The position numbers were made by a program, and so were the translations under genes. A DNA stretch of 64,000 nucleotides from Pteria penguin (taxonomy: Eukaryota > Mollusca > Bivalvia > Pterioida > Pteriidae): NCBI GenBank assembly GCA_035048485.1, contig CM068586.1:51512167-51576166 (forward strand). Direction: 5' to 3'. The notes beneath the pieces are model-generated. The model searched no databases and had not been told where the DNA came from. It was given only the letters and a program-made list of their open reading frames with translations. Below, one piece after another: positions 47,498 to 61,100 of this stretch (positions are counted from its first letter, which is position 1; the number at the start of each line of letters is the position of its first letter).

Positions 47498-50400
47498 GTA
47501 AGTCAAGTAGTTTGTAGTGAATCCTACCTTAACGACCACCTCTATAAAGAGGTCACCTGCAAAATGTTTAAATAGACTACTACTTAAATTCCAAATATTT
47601 ATAAGATAAACATTTATATATAAATCACTCTTATATCCTTCAGAACGTTTACTCTTTTACACACGTCATATTGTATAGAGCAGAGAGAAAGACAAAATAA
47701 ACTGCACAAATGTGTCATCATATTCGACATGATCTAATAACGAGAACACACCAATACAGACTGGAAATTGGAACTACAGGGCATCGCTACTTAGTAAGCA
47801 ATTATACTCGGGCAGCCAAATTTCAGTATAAACAGACAGGGACTACACGACATCTATGCTTAGTAAGCAATATGACTAAGAGAGTCAAGTAACAGTATCA
47901 ACAGACTGGAACTGTACGACATCAATGCTAAGCAAGAATTAGACTAAGGCATTCCAAATGACAATGTCAACAGACTGGAAATATGCGCCATCAATGCTAA
48001 GCAAGAATTAAACTAAGGCATTCCAAATGACAATGTCAACAGACTGGAACTATGCGCCATCAATGCTAAGTATGCTTTACTACTACGACAGGCAGATGTT
48101 GTAAGTAAAGCGGTTACTTTTTCCGACAATCTGGTCTCCACTCTGATTTCCGTGTTTCTGTGGAGGGACAACTTAGATATGATAAAGCTTTTAAACGAAT
48201 ATTATTACATCTAAAACATGTTTTAAGTACTATAATTAATATATCATCCGTTTATACAGGTATAATCTCAGCAGTGGGTATCTTTGGACCCGTTCTTGGA
48301 TTTGGTCTAGGAGGACTTTTCAGTACTATCTACGTTACACTTGAAGGTAACAAAATTATACTGTCTTTTGTTTAATCATTTTCAGCCTTTGTGTGTTCCT
48401 CTGTTTATATTTCATATCGTTAATAATCAAATCGTATATCAACCACACAGCATGTTGTTTGTGCTAGTTTTGACCACTCTGTCTAAGACATTACGGCGGG
48501 TATAACTAAACGGTGGGGATACATTCCATACATATACCTATGTTAATTTTGTTCACCAGATGCGCATTTCTATCATCTTATCTACGACCCGAAACTGTAT
48601 ATAATCCAAAATATTTAAAGAGCAAACTAATTACTAAAATAATTATACATAAATGGCGAAGATTAAAGACAGAGCTACGCATGCCTGAGGTACAGCTTAC
48701 TCTAAATCATTTACATATTTGTCACTCCATAGTTCGATATACTGGATATGACGATGTTGCTAGCATGCAGTAAGATGCTTGCCCTCTTAGAATACCTGAT
48801 CTCATTCACACTATTTTGTGATTCACGTTTTTCCTTAAATAGATGTTCCAAAGTTTTCCACGGAGGGTTTGACTTAAGTGTTATTATACCCTTTTGCCTG
48901 ATGTTATATTGCAGTGACATATTCTACAGAGTGTTTGTTCACATTCATGTATATATATGTTGCTTAATTATATTTGTTTCTTCTGAAAGGCATTCATGAC
49001 GGGTGTGGCTAACCAAACAGGAGACACTTACTCCTCCCGGGCATCTGGTCTCACCTCTGAATTTCAGGAGTTCGTGAATGGCCACTTTGGTTCATTGTTG
49101 TTATTGCCATAGTAATGTGACAGCAGTTACTTTCGTATTTTAGATTTGTTTTCCATTTGTTTTCATATTTGATGCTTTTGTATGCCCTACAACACCTGGA
49201 CTACTGATTTGTTTGTTTTTAATCTTTATGATTTTGCATGCCCTTTGAGATTTGGACTACTGATTTATTTGTTTTTAATATTGACGATTTTACATGCCAT
49301 TGAGATTTGGACGACTACTGAGTTGTTTGTTTATAATTTTGATGATTATGTATGCTCCTTGAAATTTGGACTACTAGGTTGGTTTTATCTGTTATCTTAT
49401 TATCAATACATGTATATTACACGTTTATGCCACACAATGGGGCGTCTTGGTTAGCGATAAAATGAAAGAGAAAACTAAATACGTCTGACAAAGCTGTATG
49501 ACAAAAATCACCAAGGATATGCGCACAGAAAATGACAACAGTATAATATACACTGAAAATCGACATTACAAAAATATTCGATTGTGTTGCGGTTACGATA
49601 CGGACTTAAGACGGTCAATTAAAGTAACAAACGTCATTCATTTGGTGTGGTTATCCGATTTACGGGTGCCCACCTTCCCACTCACCGTACAAGCAGCACA
49701 ATCAAAGGACACACAGTTAAAAATTTATAAATAATCCTCCATATAGAGAACAAGGATCAACAGGTTTCTCAAGAAGAGAGGTCATAAAATTTAATTACAC
49801 ACGAAAAGTTTGGAAAATAATATGTTGCTATCAAAAATATGTAAGGCGACATAAAAATAAGTAAACCGTGCTCTGCCGGTTTGTAAGCCGAGCTCAGATC
49901 CTTGATCAATAGAAGTCGCGACTAACAGTCAGAGGGGACGAGGATCAAGACCTTGTCTCTTCTGAAAAGGTTTGGACAAGGCCGGTCATAGAGTCCCTAC
50001 CGCCCTGTTAATCAGCGTTGTAGAGGGACTCAATACCAGAACTATGGTCTTAGCAACGATCTCGTGGTCATACTGTCGATGTCAAAGGCGTTTAATAATT
50101 TTAGAACCCGCTGATATGAAATTACCGGAACCTTTGAACCTCCTAAGTTTTTACACTAAATCACCATAGAAATTGGGATGTGATATTCCGCTGGATACGT
50201 ATTGTTGAAAGTCACATTTCCATATTTCCAAATAAGATCTGTAAAATTTACCAAAAGTTTTTCGAAGTTTATGATATCTATAACCTGAGTAAGAACTTTA
50301 AAAGTACTCTGAGAATTTTTGCGTGAAAATCCAAAACATCAGTACAGGCTCTAGCGAACCGAACCAATTGACTAATACATATACCATATGATAGGAGCCT

Positions 50401-52151
50401 GGAGATATCACCATCTAGATAAGGGAAATTCTAAATAGGAAATTCAAAGTGGTCTCGTTTATCATATACATGTATGTTGGTATGAATATTGTTGTTAACA
50501 ATTTTATTTTTTCAGTCCAAAAAAGGTGTTTCCTGGTCGGAAGTATTGACTTTGTTTAATTGAAGTTCAAATGGATAAATGTCAGTAATATACTTTTCAA
50601 ACTCAGGGTTATCGATAACTAAAATATCATCGAGAAGAAAAACGTCATGAAGTGATATCAACTAAGTAGTTACATATACAGTCATATGTATCTACATTGA
50701 AATAGTGGCCATATGTATAACAAGAAATACATGTTAGTCACTAAATATGTAATATGTTCTTTTCTCCTTCATGTTCTCATATATGTACATTTATGTATTT
50801 ACTTTTTCGACTTGATAAGTTGTTGCAGGACTTTTGCTACGGCTATTGCATACAGCCACGGGACGCTTTACTCCTCTCGGACACCTGGTATCACCTCGAT
50901 TTAATTGGGGTTAGCATTTGTCTAAATATGACACTATACACGATGTTGTCCTTTTTTACCTGGACTACGAATTATGGTAAACCCTTCGGTACTTCTCCGT
51001 TGTTTACATGTGATATTCAATGTATGGCATACCATAAAGGATACATAAATTCAAACCAATGCATTACACTAATGCAGTATTTCTGATAATTATGTATAAT
51101 AATATTGTATTGCTTAGATGTGTCAATATCCATACGAGATCCACGGTGGGTCGGCGCTTGGTGGCTTGGCTTCATCGTGTTCGGTGTCTCAGCCATCATA
51201 ACGGCGTTACCACTGTGTTGCTTTCCGAGAAGATTGACTCCTAAGAGAAAACGAATTGCCGACTCGGATGAAAGTGCAGCAAAATGGAGGTTCATATCGT
51301 CAACAAAATGTAAGTGTTCTCCTACATAGTATAATGTGTTGATCCATTTGAAAAATGAGTGTGTTTTTATTCTTGCACCATAAGTACCACAATTCCATGC
51401 TGCGGAGTGTTGTTGGTATTAATTTCCACTATGTATTTATCATGTGGTAAGCTGAAATATTTGAAAATGTCAGGGTCGGGGCCAGACACTAAGAAAATAC
51501 TTAAATCATGTTTTCAAATCCTTCTATAAAACGATGAATTAATAAGTGGGATTTTGGTTGTATTGATTTTTATTATATTCATGAATAAAATAAAAACATA
51601 TTGCATAACAATTACGTAAATTAAAATTAAATATGAAATAATTTATACCGTTCGGCGCCTTCGCCTAGCCTACAAAGCAACCAATTTCAGATTAAAATGA
51701 AATAATTTACCTCAGTTTTTTTCATTTTATTTCCCCACACCCTGTACTTATCTGTGCTCATTTTGACAGCTTTCTTCAGTGCTATAAGAAGACTTCTGTG
51801 CAATCCTCTTTACACCATCAATGTGATAGCAGTGTGTATTGCCCTTTTCCTCGTCAGTGGATTCCTGGCATTCAGCCCCAAGTATCTGGAAACACAGTTT
51901 GGCTTGCCTACAGTATATGCCAATATTCTGGTCGGCAAGTACTTGTAATTTTTCTTAATTCATTTTTTCACACGCTTTGAAGCATACCTTGTTTAGTCGT
52001 AAAATATTTGGCTCTCGGTGCAGATGATCCTGAGTAATTCTCAAATTACGCCATTATATTTTAGAGAGTGGTTACAGTATTCTTCCTTGTTGCAAATTGA
52101 CTGACAACGATGTATAACAACACAACAACAATACTACTAATAATAATACTA

Positions 52152-52189
<38 letters not shown>

Positions 52190-55100
52190 AACAATAATAG
52201 TAAAACATCTTAATTTTCAAACTATTCAACAGTCTACGCACTTGTTTTTCTAGCGCCAACAACCACAAAATTCTGTTTAGTTTTATATATAAATATTGTA
52301 TAGAAATATTAGTTGATATGATATTAGATGATATAATATAATAAACTATATCACTCAATATTGAAATTTTAAAAACCCAAGAATTATTGTTAATGAGATG
52401 CGATACACTTATTCTGATGTATATTTCTAATATTAGGTAGTATGACAGTTGCAGCGGCATCTGTCGGCACAATACTGGGAGGGGCTATTGTTACATACTT
52501 CAAGCTATCCCCTCTGAGCTGCGCTAAAATGGTCTTGGCGGCTAATGCATTGAGCACGTTAGCTGCTATTGCCGGATTGTTCCTTGGATGTCCTACTCCG
52601 GAAATCATAGGGTTCAAAAGCAACCTTGATGGGTAAGTGTTAAAATATCTCAATACATTTGAATAAAACGTGTTATAATTTAGACATTACGTGTCTTATT
52701 TGGTATTGCCATCCATCGTTTGGTCATAAATTTTTCTCTTGCTTAATATTTACTAATGAGGGGTTTACATATCAAAATATATATTTTGATAGTCAGTGAC
52801 ACTATATTCCGAATTCCACTTTAAAAATACATTAATTGACTAGGCCTTTATTTATAAGAATCATGAAATTGGGAACTTTCTCTTCTTTTAACTTTTTAGT
52901 AGAGATTTTCTTCTGCTGAGTTTATCTCTGATTTATATGTATCATATGTATATGATGATATATATATAACTTTCTCATTTCAATTAAGTTCCCCCCTATA
53001 ACTGAAAATCTTTTACATATAGTTATTAATATTTTTGGTTGATGTTGTTGTCACTTTACCTTAGTTACCAATTTATACTTAAAGATGAACAAACTGAGTA
53101 TATCTTGATTTTTCTAAAACGAAGTATATATCCATCAATTTCATATAGTACATTCATCAAAATAGTTATCCTATATTGAAATATCAACAGAAAATCTATT
53201 AGATTAATCCTACATAGCACGTTGTGAGTTACGTAATCGGTCTCTTTTTACCTGTAAGAAAACAAAGCACAATACTGCATACTCATTATACGTAAATGCA
53301 ATTCAGTAAAGGAAAATTAATACTGTCAACTTTCTGTTAAACCGACGTTATGTCATTTGTTCAGTTTGTGAATTAATGTTTGCTTAATAAATTGTCTATA
53401 GCAAGTTAGATTCGGTCTTATTCCATCTGTAGTATGGAGCACGTAAAAAAGTCCTCACGTAGGGTGTAAGAGAAAAGTATCATTATGTCATTTATGGCGA
53501 AAATTGCGCTTCAAAACTCAAGTGTACAGTATTACAGGAAATCGTATATTATTACAATTATTATGTACAGGGGTTTCTTATTATGTAAATCAAATATGAA
53601 AATATTGTAAAATTTAAGTAAAATAGAAGTAAATATTTGTAAAATTTTAATCAAGAAAGGAAAAAAAACTGAGGGATTTAGATTGGTTTTTCACATTATT
53701 ATGATGATTTCATTTTGTGTATGTGTGTGTACTTTTATTTAAAAATTTCCAATAAAATATGATCGAATACTGACATCTAAAGTATTGAAAATTAGTATTT
53801 CTGAATTGAAGAAAAAGCTATTCATTTCTTTTAATGGCATGTAAAATCCTTTGCGAGAGATTGACACGAAGTCAGCTTCAAAGTACTTTCATTTCATTGT
53901 TTTCAATATCGAACACTTAATTTTATTTAATGTGGCCACATGATGACTATGTATTATAGGCACCTTAATACAGAACTAGGCACAATAGGCATCCTTATAC
54001 AAAACTAGGCATTACAGGTACCTTAATACGACACTAGGCATGTCATTGACACCTAAGTACAGAACTAGGCACTAAAGGCATCCTTATACAAAACTAGGCA
54101 TTACAGGTACCTTAATACGACACTAGACATGTCATTGACACCTAAGTACAGAACTAGGCACTAAAGGCATCCTTATACAAAACTAGGCATTACAGGCACC
54201 CTAATACGACACTAGGCATGTCATTAACACCTAAGTACAGAACTAGGCACTAAAGGCATCCTTATACAAAACTAGGCATTACAGGCACCTTAATACGACA
54301 CTAGGCATGTCATTAACACCTAAGTACAGAACTAGGCATAATAGGCATTCTTATACAAAACTAGGCATTACAGGCACCTTAATACGACATTAGGCATGTC
54401 ATTGACACCTAAATACAGAACTAGGCATAGTAGGCATTCTTATACAAAACTAGGCATTACCGGCACCTTAATACGACACTAGGCATGTCATTGACACCTA
54501 AATACAGAACTAGGCATAGTAGGCATCCTTATACAAAACTAGGCATAAAAGGCATCCTTATACAAATGTAAAGATGATGGATAAATCCAAACGTAAGTCG
54601 GAAAATCATGAAACCAAAGGACTTACAAAACCAGTGAAAATGAAAACCAAATAGAGAACTACGAAAAATGTCTACTTGAAGGGCATATGTGACCCCTTTG
54701 ATGGAGTGAGATCAGGTGCTTAGACATAGGCATGTATCCTTGTACAAAACTAGGCACCTTCAAACACATATAGGTATGAATAGTACCTTAATACAGAACT
54801 AGCTGTAATAGACACCTTGATACAAAGGTAGGCCCAATAGGTATCCTTATACAAAACTACAAAACGAAGCATTAAAGGCACCTTAAAACAAAACTAGGCA
54901 GGATTGGCACTTAATACAGAATTAGGCATAATAGGCACCTTAATATAAAACTAGGTATAATACATTGTAGGAACCGTAATACAAAACAAAGCTTTTATAA
55001 GCACATTGTTACCAAATTGGGCTTTAAAAGCACCTTATTACAAAACTAGGCATTATAGACACATTAATGACAATGTAATAAAAGTGTTTCTATTCCTTTT

Positions 55101-58100
55101 CTAAAGCGCTATGACATTGCTGGTTTGACTATCTCAGAAACTCTCAGACCTCCCGGATGCCTGATTTTATATTTCATATCAAGTGTCTATGAATGTTGTT
55201 AGTGTGATAGGCACATAACTCTGGTTATTTTTATATTTGTTTAAGTTATATTATTTGCCATAAGATTGATTTACGATTTCTGGATTAAGTGACGGAGTTG
55301 CTAGGAGGTAGGAGATGTTAATTCTAGCCTGGCACCTGATCTTATTTCGGGGAGGGGTTGTTCACGTATGCTCCTCGGTAGACGCTATCTAATTATTTTC
55401 TATTTCATTTTCCTTTTTGATGATTTCGTGTGCCATTCGGTTTCATGATTTTTGTATTACTGAGTTGCTTTTATCTATCATCTTTGAATGTTTAATGATT
55501 ATATAAGCTACAATTGACGTCACTTTTATATTTTGAATAGTTATTTTTTCTTGTGTCTGTGTTTAAGACCTTTCAAATGTGGCAGTCTGTTGGTCTTTTA
55601 ACTATATATATGAAGTACATTATAATTTATATATTTTAAATGTATGTCCTTTAATTGTTCTGGCGTTGTGGAGAGTAGAAAGGTGGGCCCGTAATCCGGT
55701 TAACCACACCGAGAAATAAGCGTTATTTCAACTGACCGTCCTAATTCGGTGCCTCAACTATGTTACAATTGAAGTGGGGTTTTTTTTGGGGGGGGGTTGT
55801 TTTTGGTGATGTTTTTCTATGTCTTTACGTTTTGTATTTTTTAAGAGATGACTTTTGTCATGCTTTTTTATATGTTGTAATGATGAAAAATGCAACAAAG
55901 CATAGATTAATCAATGGTTTTAAATTACAAATGAAATCTGACATTTTGTCATCAAGTTGTTTTAGTTTTGCATACAATGACAACCAATGCGCTACTCACT
56001 TCACTTTGTCCATAATTTCATCACAGTTAAAAATAAACCAATATGAAGACTTTTTCAGTTGCTTGTTTGGTTGATTTGCCCTATTATTCTATTTAAAAAG
56101 GAAGTAAATGTAAGACATAGTTCGAGTTACCTTTCTTTGTTTAGCTTAACAGACATGTCTACGACGACCAGTACGACAGTCTGTGGGTCAGCATGCCACT
56201 GTGATGACACAGACTACTTCCCAGTGTGTGGCTCTGATGACAAGAACTACTTCTCTCCTTGTCATGCCGGATGTACTGATATCAGCAAAGAAACTAGGGT
56301 AAATATATATGGAGTTGTTAAGGGTTTGGTGTCAGTAAACTTCATTTCATTGTTATATTTTTAATATTTACTATTATATAAATATGAAATGAAATATTCC
56401 CTTAATAAGGTTCATTAAATCTTATATTTCTTTTGTACATGTAGTTTTTCTTACTTCACTTCCAAAGCTTAATGTTGCACATTATGGATGCATTAGAGCC
56501 ATGATTTTAAACACATTTCGTTTGTCTTTATCAAGAATAATTTCTAAATTTAACTTGATAATTGTGAGCATTATATTATATATATATATATTGATGAATA
56601 AGTCAGATATATGTAATTGTAAAAGAAAAAACAAAAGACATCTGGCCAGGTTGTGACACAAATCACAACGGACATTCTCATGAAAAGCCAAACATTTCAA
56701 AAAGAAATCTATAATTACACAATTAAATGTATGCTCACTATGTAGAATGAAGTCCGTTGTGAAAAGATTATAACTTATATTTATTTTTATCTCTCATCAT
56801 GAATTATTCTTCAATTTGTCAGCACTGCTGATGAAGGATTTACACCAATTTTTAATACAGAGCACATCAAATATAGACATTTAACATCTTACATTTATCT
56901 AATAATTTATCCCTATATAAGCAGAACATAATCCTAGTAAACTTAGTAGATAGCAGGTATACTTAAAACTTGGTATTGCAGTAAATAAAAGTTCTACAAA
57001 TTTAACATCCTGAACTACTTAGATTTACATACCTCAAGTTTTCTACCATGAACATAGTGAAGATACCTTTTGATCGAAATTTGCAACTCTCGCACAAAAT
57101 ACTTGGGTAAAGATGTGTTGCAGATTTAATTTGTACAATCACTCCATTACAGACATACACAAATTGTTCATGTGTCGATGGTAATTCAACAGCGACCACT
57201 GGTTTATGTCCCAGTCAGTGTAACATGCTCTGGCCGTATATGGTTACTTCCCTTTTCGGGGGTCTCGTATCTACCCTGGCTATAATTCCTGGACTTATCT
57301 TCCAACTCAGGTAAAGTCAAACATGCAAGGTATATATTTTCTGTATTTATGCAAATACAAATAACATTTGTAATCAAACCATTGTCACATTTTATATCAT
57401 TGACTATTTACAGCATTTTTTTATTTGCGTTTACTCTATGAAAGTCTTCAACATTTTATGACTACGGACAAATATAGACCCAGACAGGGCAAAACAATGT
57501 TTTATTGCTTGTGGGCTTTTGATCTGAGAAACGAACTTTCAAATACTTGAGAATTTCTACGATTTCGAAAATCAGACTTACTTTGGCAAATTAAGGTGAG
57601 ATTCAATCAATCATGATCACATTTGCTTACTTCCATCGTAAAATCACTAGATAATAACTCTTCAAAAGCATTCATGACTATTTTTTCTTCATTTTGCATA
57701 CTGCTGTTGTACTTTCTGCTTGAAACAGAAAATAAAAGTACACTAGCAAACAGTATGCAGAATGAAGAAAAATGGTCATGGATGTTATTGCCTAGTGACC
57801 AATCAACAATAAAACAGGTTTATGGCCCGTTTCGGTCTAGGACAAATATTGACGTTTCAAGAATTCCGTTCAATTCCAGTACCAACATAACTTCATACAT
57901 ATGATATTTAAAAATGGAATAAACAAAATTTATTTTAAATATATCCTCCAAGGATTAGTAGAAAAGATTTTTGGTACAATATAGGGATCTCATCCGGTAA
58001 TTAATGTCCCTATATAGGTGAAACGGCCGACTCTTCTACCGTGATAGGAACCGTATAGGTTCTTTCTTTTTTCAGTCCCAATCAGACAGGGCACCTGCAA

Positions 58101-61100
58101 ATCTGAAACAAATATGTTGTAACCCTAAAATCTACTTGTTCACCGTGACCAAAAACAAATTATGATGTGTTAAAATATTCAAAATGTATTGTATATATTC
58201 TTCAAACGATGTTGTATATGTATATATATTTGTTCTTTTCTGTATACTTTCTGCAAAGAGCATATGTATTAAGCACCAATTGTCTTATTTTATCAGTGTT
58301 CTATGGTCGTTAACATTGATCGTCAATGCAAAAGCAACTCGTAGAGGCCCCCTTCATGTACCTATAATGACCATTATTGACTTAAACAGGTTTAACTGTA
58401 TTTCTAAAGTCATGATGTGTATCTCTTAGTTATGTATGTTTCAGAGTTGTTTCTTTCAAAGATAAATCATTGGCAGTGGGATTGTCGGCATTTCTTCATA
58501 CATTAATTGGTACGTATACGTGACGTTTATGTATTGTTGTTGTTGTTGTTGTTCTGCGACCTTTGACAAAAGGTGATACAAGACCTTGCTTTTATTGTCA
58601 CATCCTGAAGGTTAAACACTAAAGATTGTAACACATACATCACATTTCTTATTCATTTAACATTTTTGTAAGTATCAAATATTGTTTTTTCCAGATGTAA
58701 TTATTTGTTTCAGATTCTTAGGCTGTCCCTTGCTTTTGATAATTTTTAAATTCATTCTACCAACATCCCTTTCCTGAGTAGCAACATACCTTCCATTACC
58801 GAACATGGCGTTTCTATTACACAACTTATATCAGAGCATGTTCTAGATACAAAGATTTAATCCTAAGATCGAGGCTTCTTGTCACGAAACTTCTCTCATA
58901 AAGACATATTGAGGAACGTGTGAAATTGTCATTGAGGAAGTTCTATGGTCGATATATGGATCTGGTACAATTTTGATACTTGCGTTTTAAAAGTGTTAAC
59001 CGACATTTTAGGATCTGATAATACAAACTAATCATCTTAAATATTTTGACTACACTTGATTTGACATAATATGAATGAATATGGACTTTTTTCACGTGCA
59101 TTTCCGACTATGGAATTTTAGTTCAGTATTTCATACCTTGAATGGGATAATTTGATTTAGTCTCATACATGTGCTCATGTGTGTGCATATATGTATTTAC
59201 TGAACTTTAATAGTTGTTGCAGAACTTTGCGGCGGGTGTTTCATGCAAGCAAATGAAGCTTACTTCTCCCGGACACCTGGTCTCACCTCAATTTAATTGG
59301 GGATAGCATTAGCCTGAATATGATGCTGTACATGATATTGCCTTTATATTCCACGTTCTTGTGGTTAACCGTTCGGTACTTCTTCGTTTTTTACTTAACC
59401 TAGTTTTTCTTAACTCAGAAGGTTGAATAATTGTACACGCATGTCCTGCAAGAAAAAAGAGGAGTTACTGGCTCAGTTATGTGGCAGAAGTCACCATGGA
59501 GCTATACAATACATGAATATAAATAATATACTAGAACATATAACACATTACAAAAATATTTGATTTGATTTGATAATATTTGAAGCCAAAACCACTTGCA
59601 TTGATTTTATGCAAGATTTAGGATGGGGACTCTTAAAATGTAAATATTATTCTGTATCAATGTGTTTGCGATAAATATCTCTGATATTTTCATTACCGTC
59701 CTTTATACTCATTATGCCCACAAACGACAAATCTTTAACGGTTGTTTCCATTGTGAATTTGACGTTAGGATGACAATCTAATGGTTCCAAAATGTGAAAT
59801 ACAGTCATCAGGATATCACCTACAAAATGTTTCAAATGACTTGGCTATATTTTCACTAAAACTACTTTATTTTTATATAATTTAATTATTTCCACATTGA
59901 CCATATAACATTTATACAAACGCATGGAGTTTAATTTAGTCTATTTCTGTATTCGAGTAATGTATAATCGTGGCCGCGGGTAAATACATGTACAACTCCG
60001 CTTCCATCTAGATATAGAAATATACATGTATATCGAGTGATCTTTTACAGAATAAGAAGCATACAAAAATACTTTTCTTTCGTTTATTTTTCGTTCTATC
60101 TCTTTTCATTTTATGGTATTCTTTCTATCTCGTACATGTACTATCTCTATTATTGATGAGGCCGTCATCAGATTGCGATTCTGATTGGTTAACGTAAGGT
60201 AGATGCACGAAATTTGATTTATCACTATCAGTTTCAAATATCAGATGTAATCGTATTTGAAAAAAAAAATACAATTGAAACAAACATTACAGGATTACCG
60301 TTTTGAGATATCATAATTATAAAAAGGGGGTAATGACATATAATGAATATCAGATATTTACGAAATGGAAAAATATTGTTGTCCATAAAAAGAAAACTGA
60401 ACTTTTGTGAATTTAAAGGTGATCAATAGTATTTTGTTTCACATTTAGTATGTTGGATGTATTAGATAATGTTTACAGTACTTCTTCAGTTTCTACAAAG
60501 TCGGGGTTATCAGGATACTAAAAAGACATATTATAATGTAAAATACGAAAACACAAAATGGTGTCACATGACTATAGCACTAAAAATAATGTACCACAGT
60601 GAACTTGGACTTGCTTTTATTCGCATTTGTCTGAATATGACACTATACTCCATATTGTCCTTTTATTTGTTGGAATATGAGATATGGTTTACTCTTCGGT
60701 ACTTCTTCGTTTTTGACTTTTAAAAATTGTTCATTTCCACAACAGTGACTCAGAGTTTCACCGAAGACGTACTTTTTTTTCCAAAAGTGCGCATATTTAA
60801 CAAAATGAGATTAGATGTGTGAATAATTGCTTTCAATGAACAATACATTTCTTTGCCTCATGTATATGTATTTATATTACTAAACAAAGTGAAAGTTATT
60901 TCTTGAGGATATTGATTCCAAAATAATGACATTTTTTTACTATTGTTGAAGGATGGATACCCGGGCCCGTAGTTGGAGGGAAAATAATAGATTCGACTTG
61001 TCTTTTGTGGACTAGAAGTTGTCATGGTAGCGGCGCATGCGCTCTATACAGCAATGAGAACTACCGCTTCCAGCGATATATAATTGACGTTACGGCTAAG

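Noticed and set aside
49972..50169. Coding fragment inside OATP intron 2
   Set aside because: Starts at TTG, is only 65 codons long, and resembles nothing I recognise; left as unexplained intron sequence.
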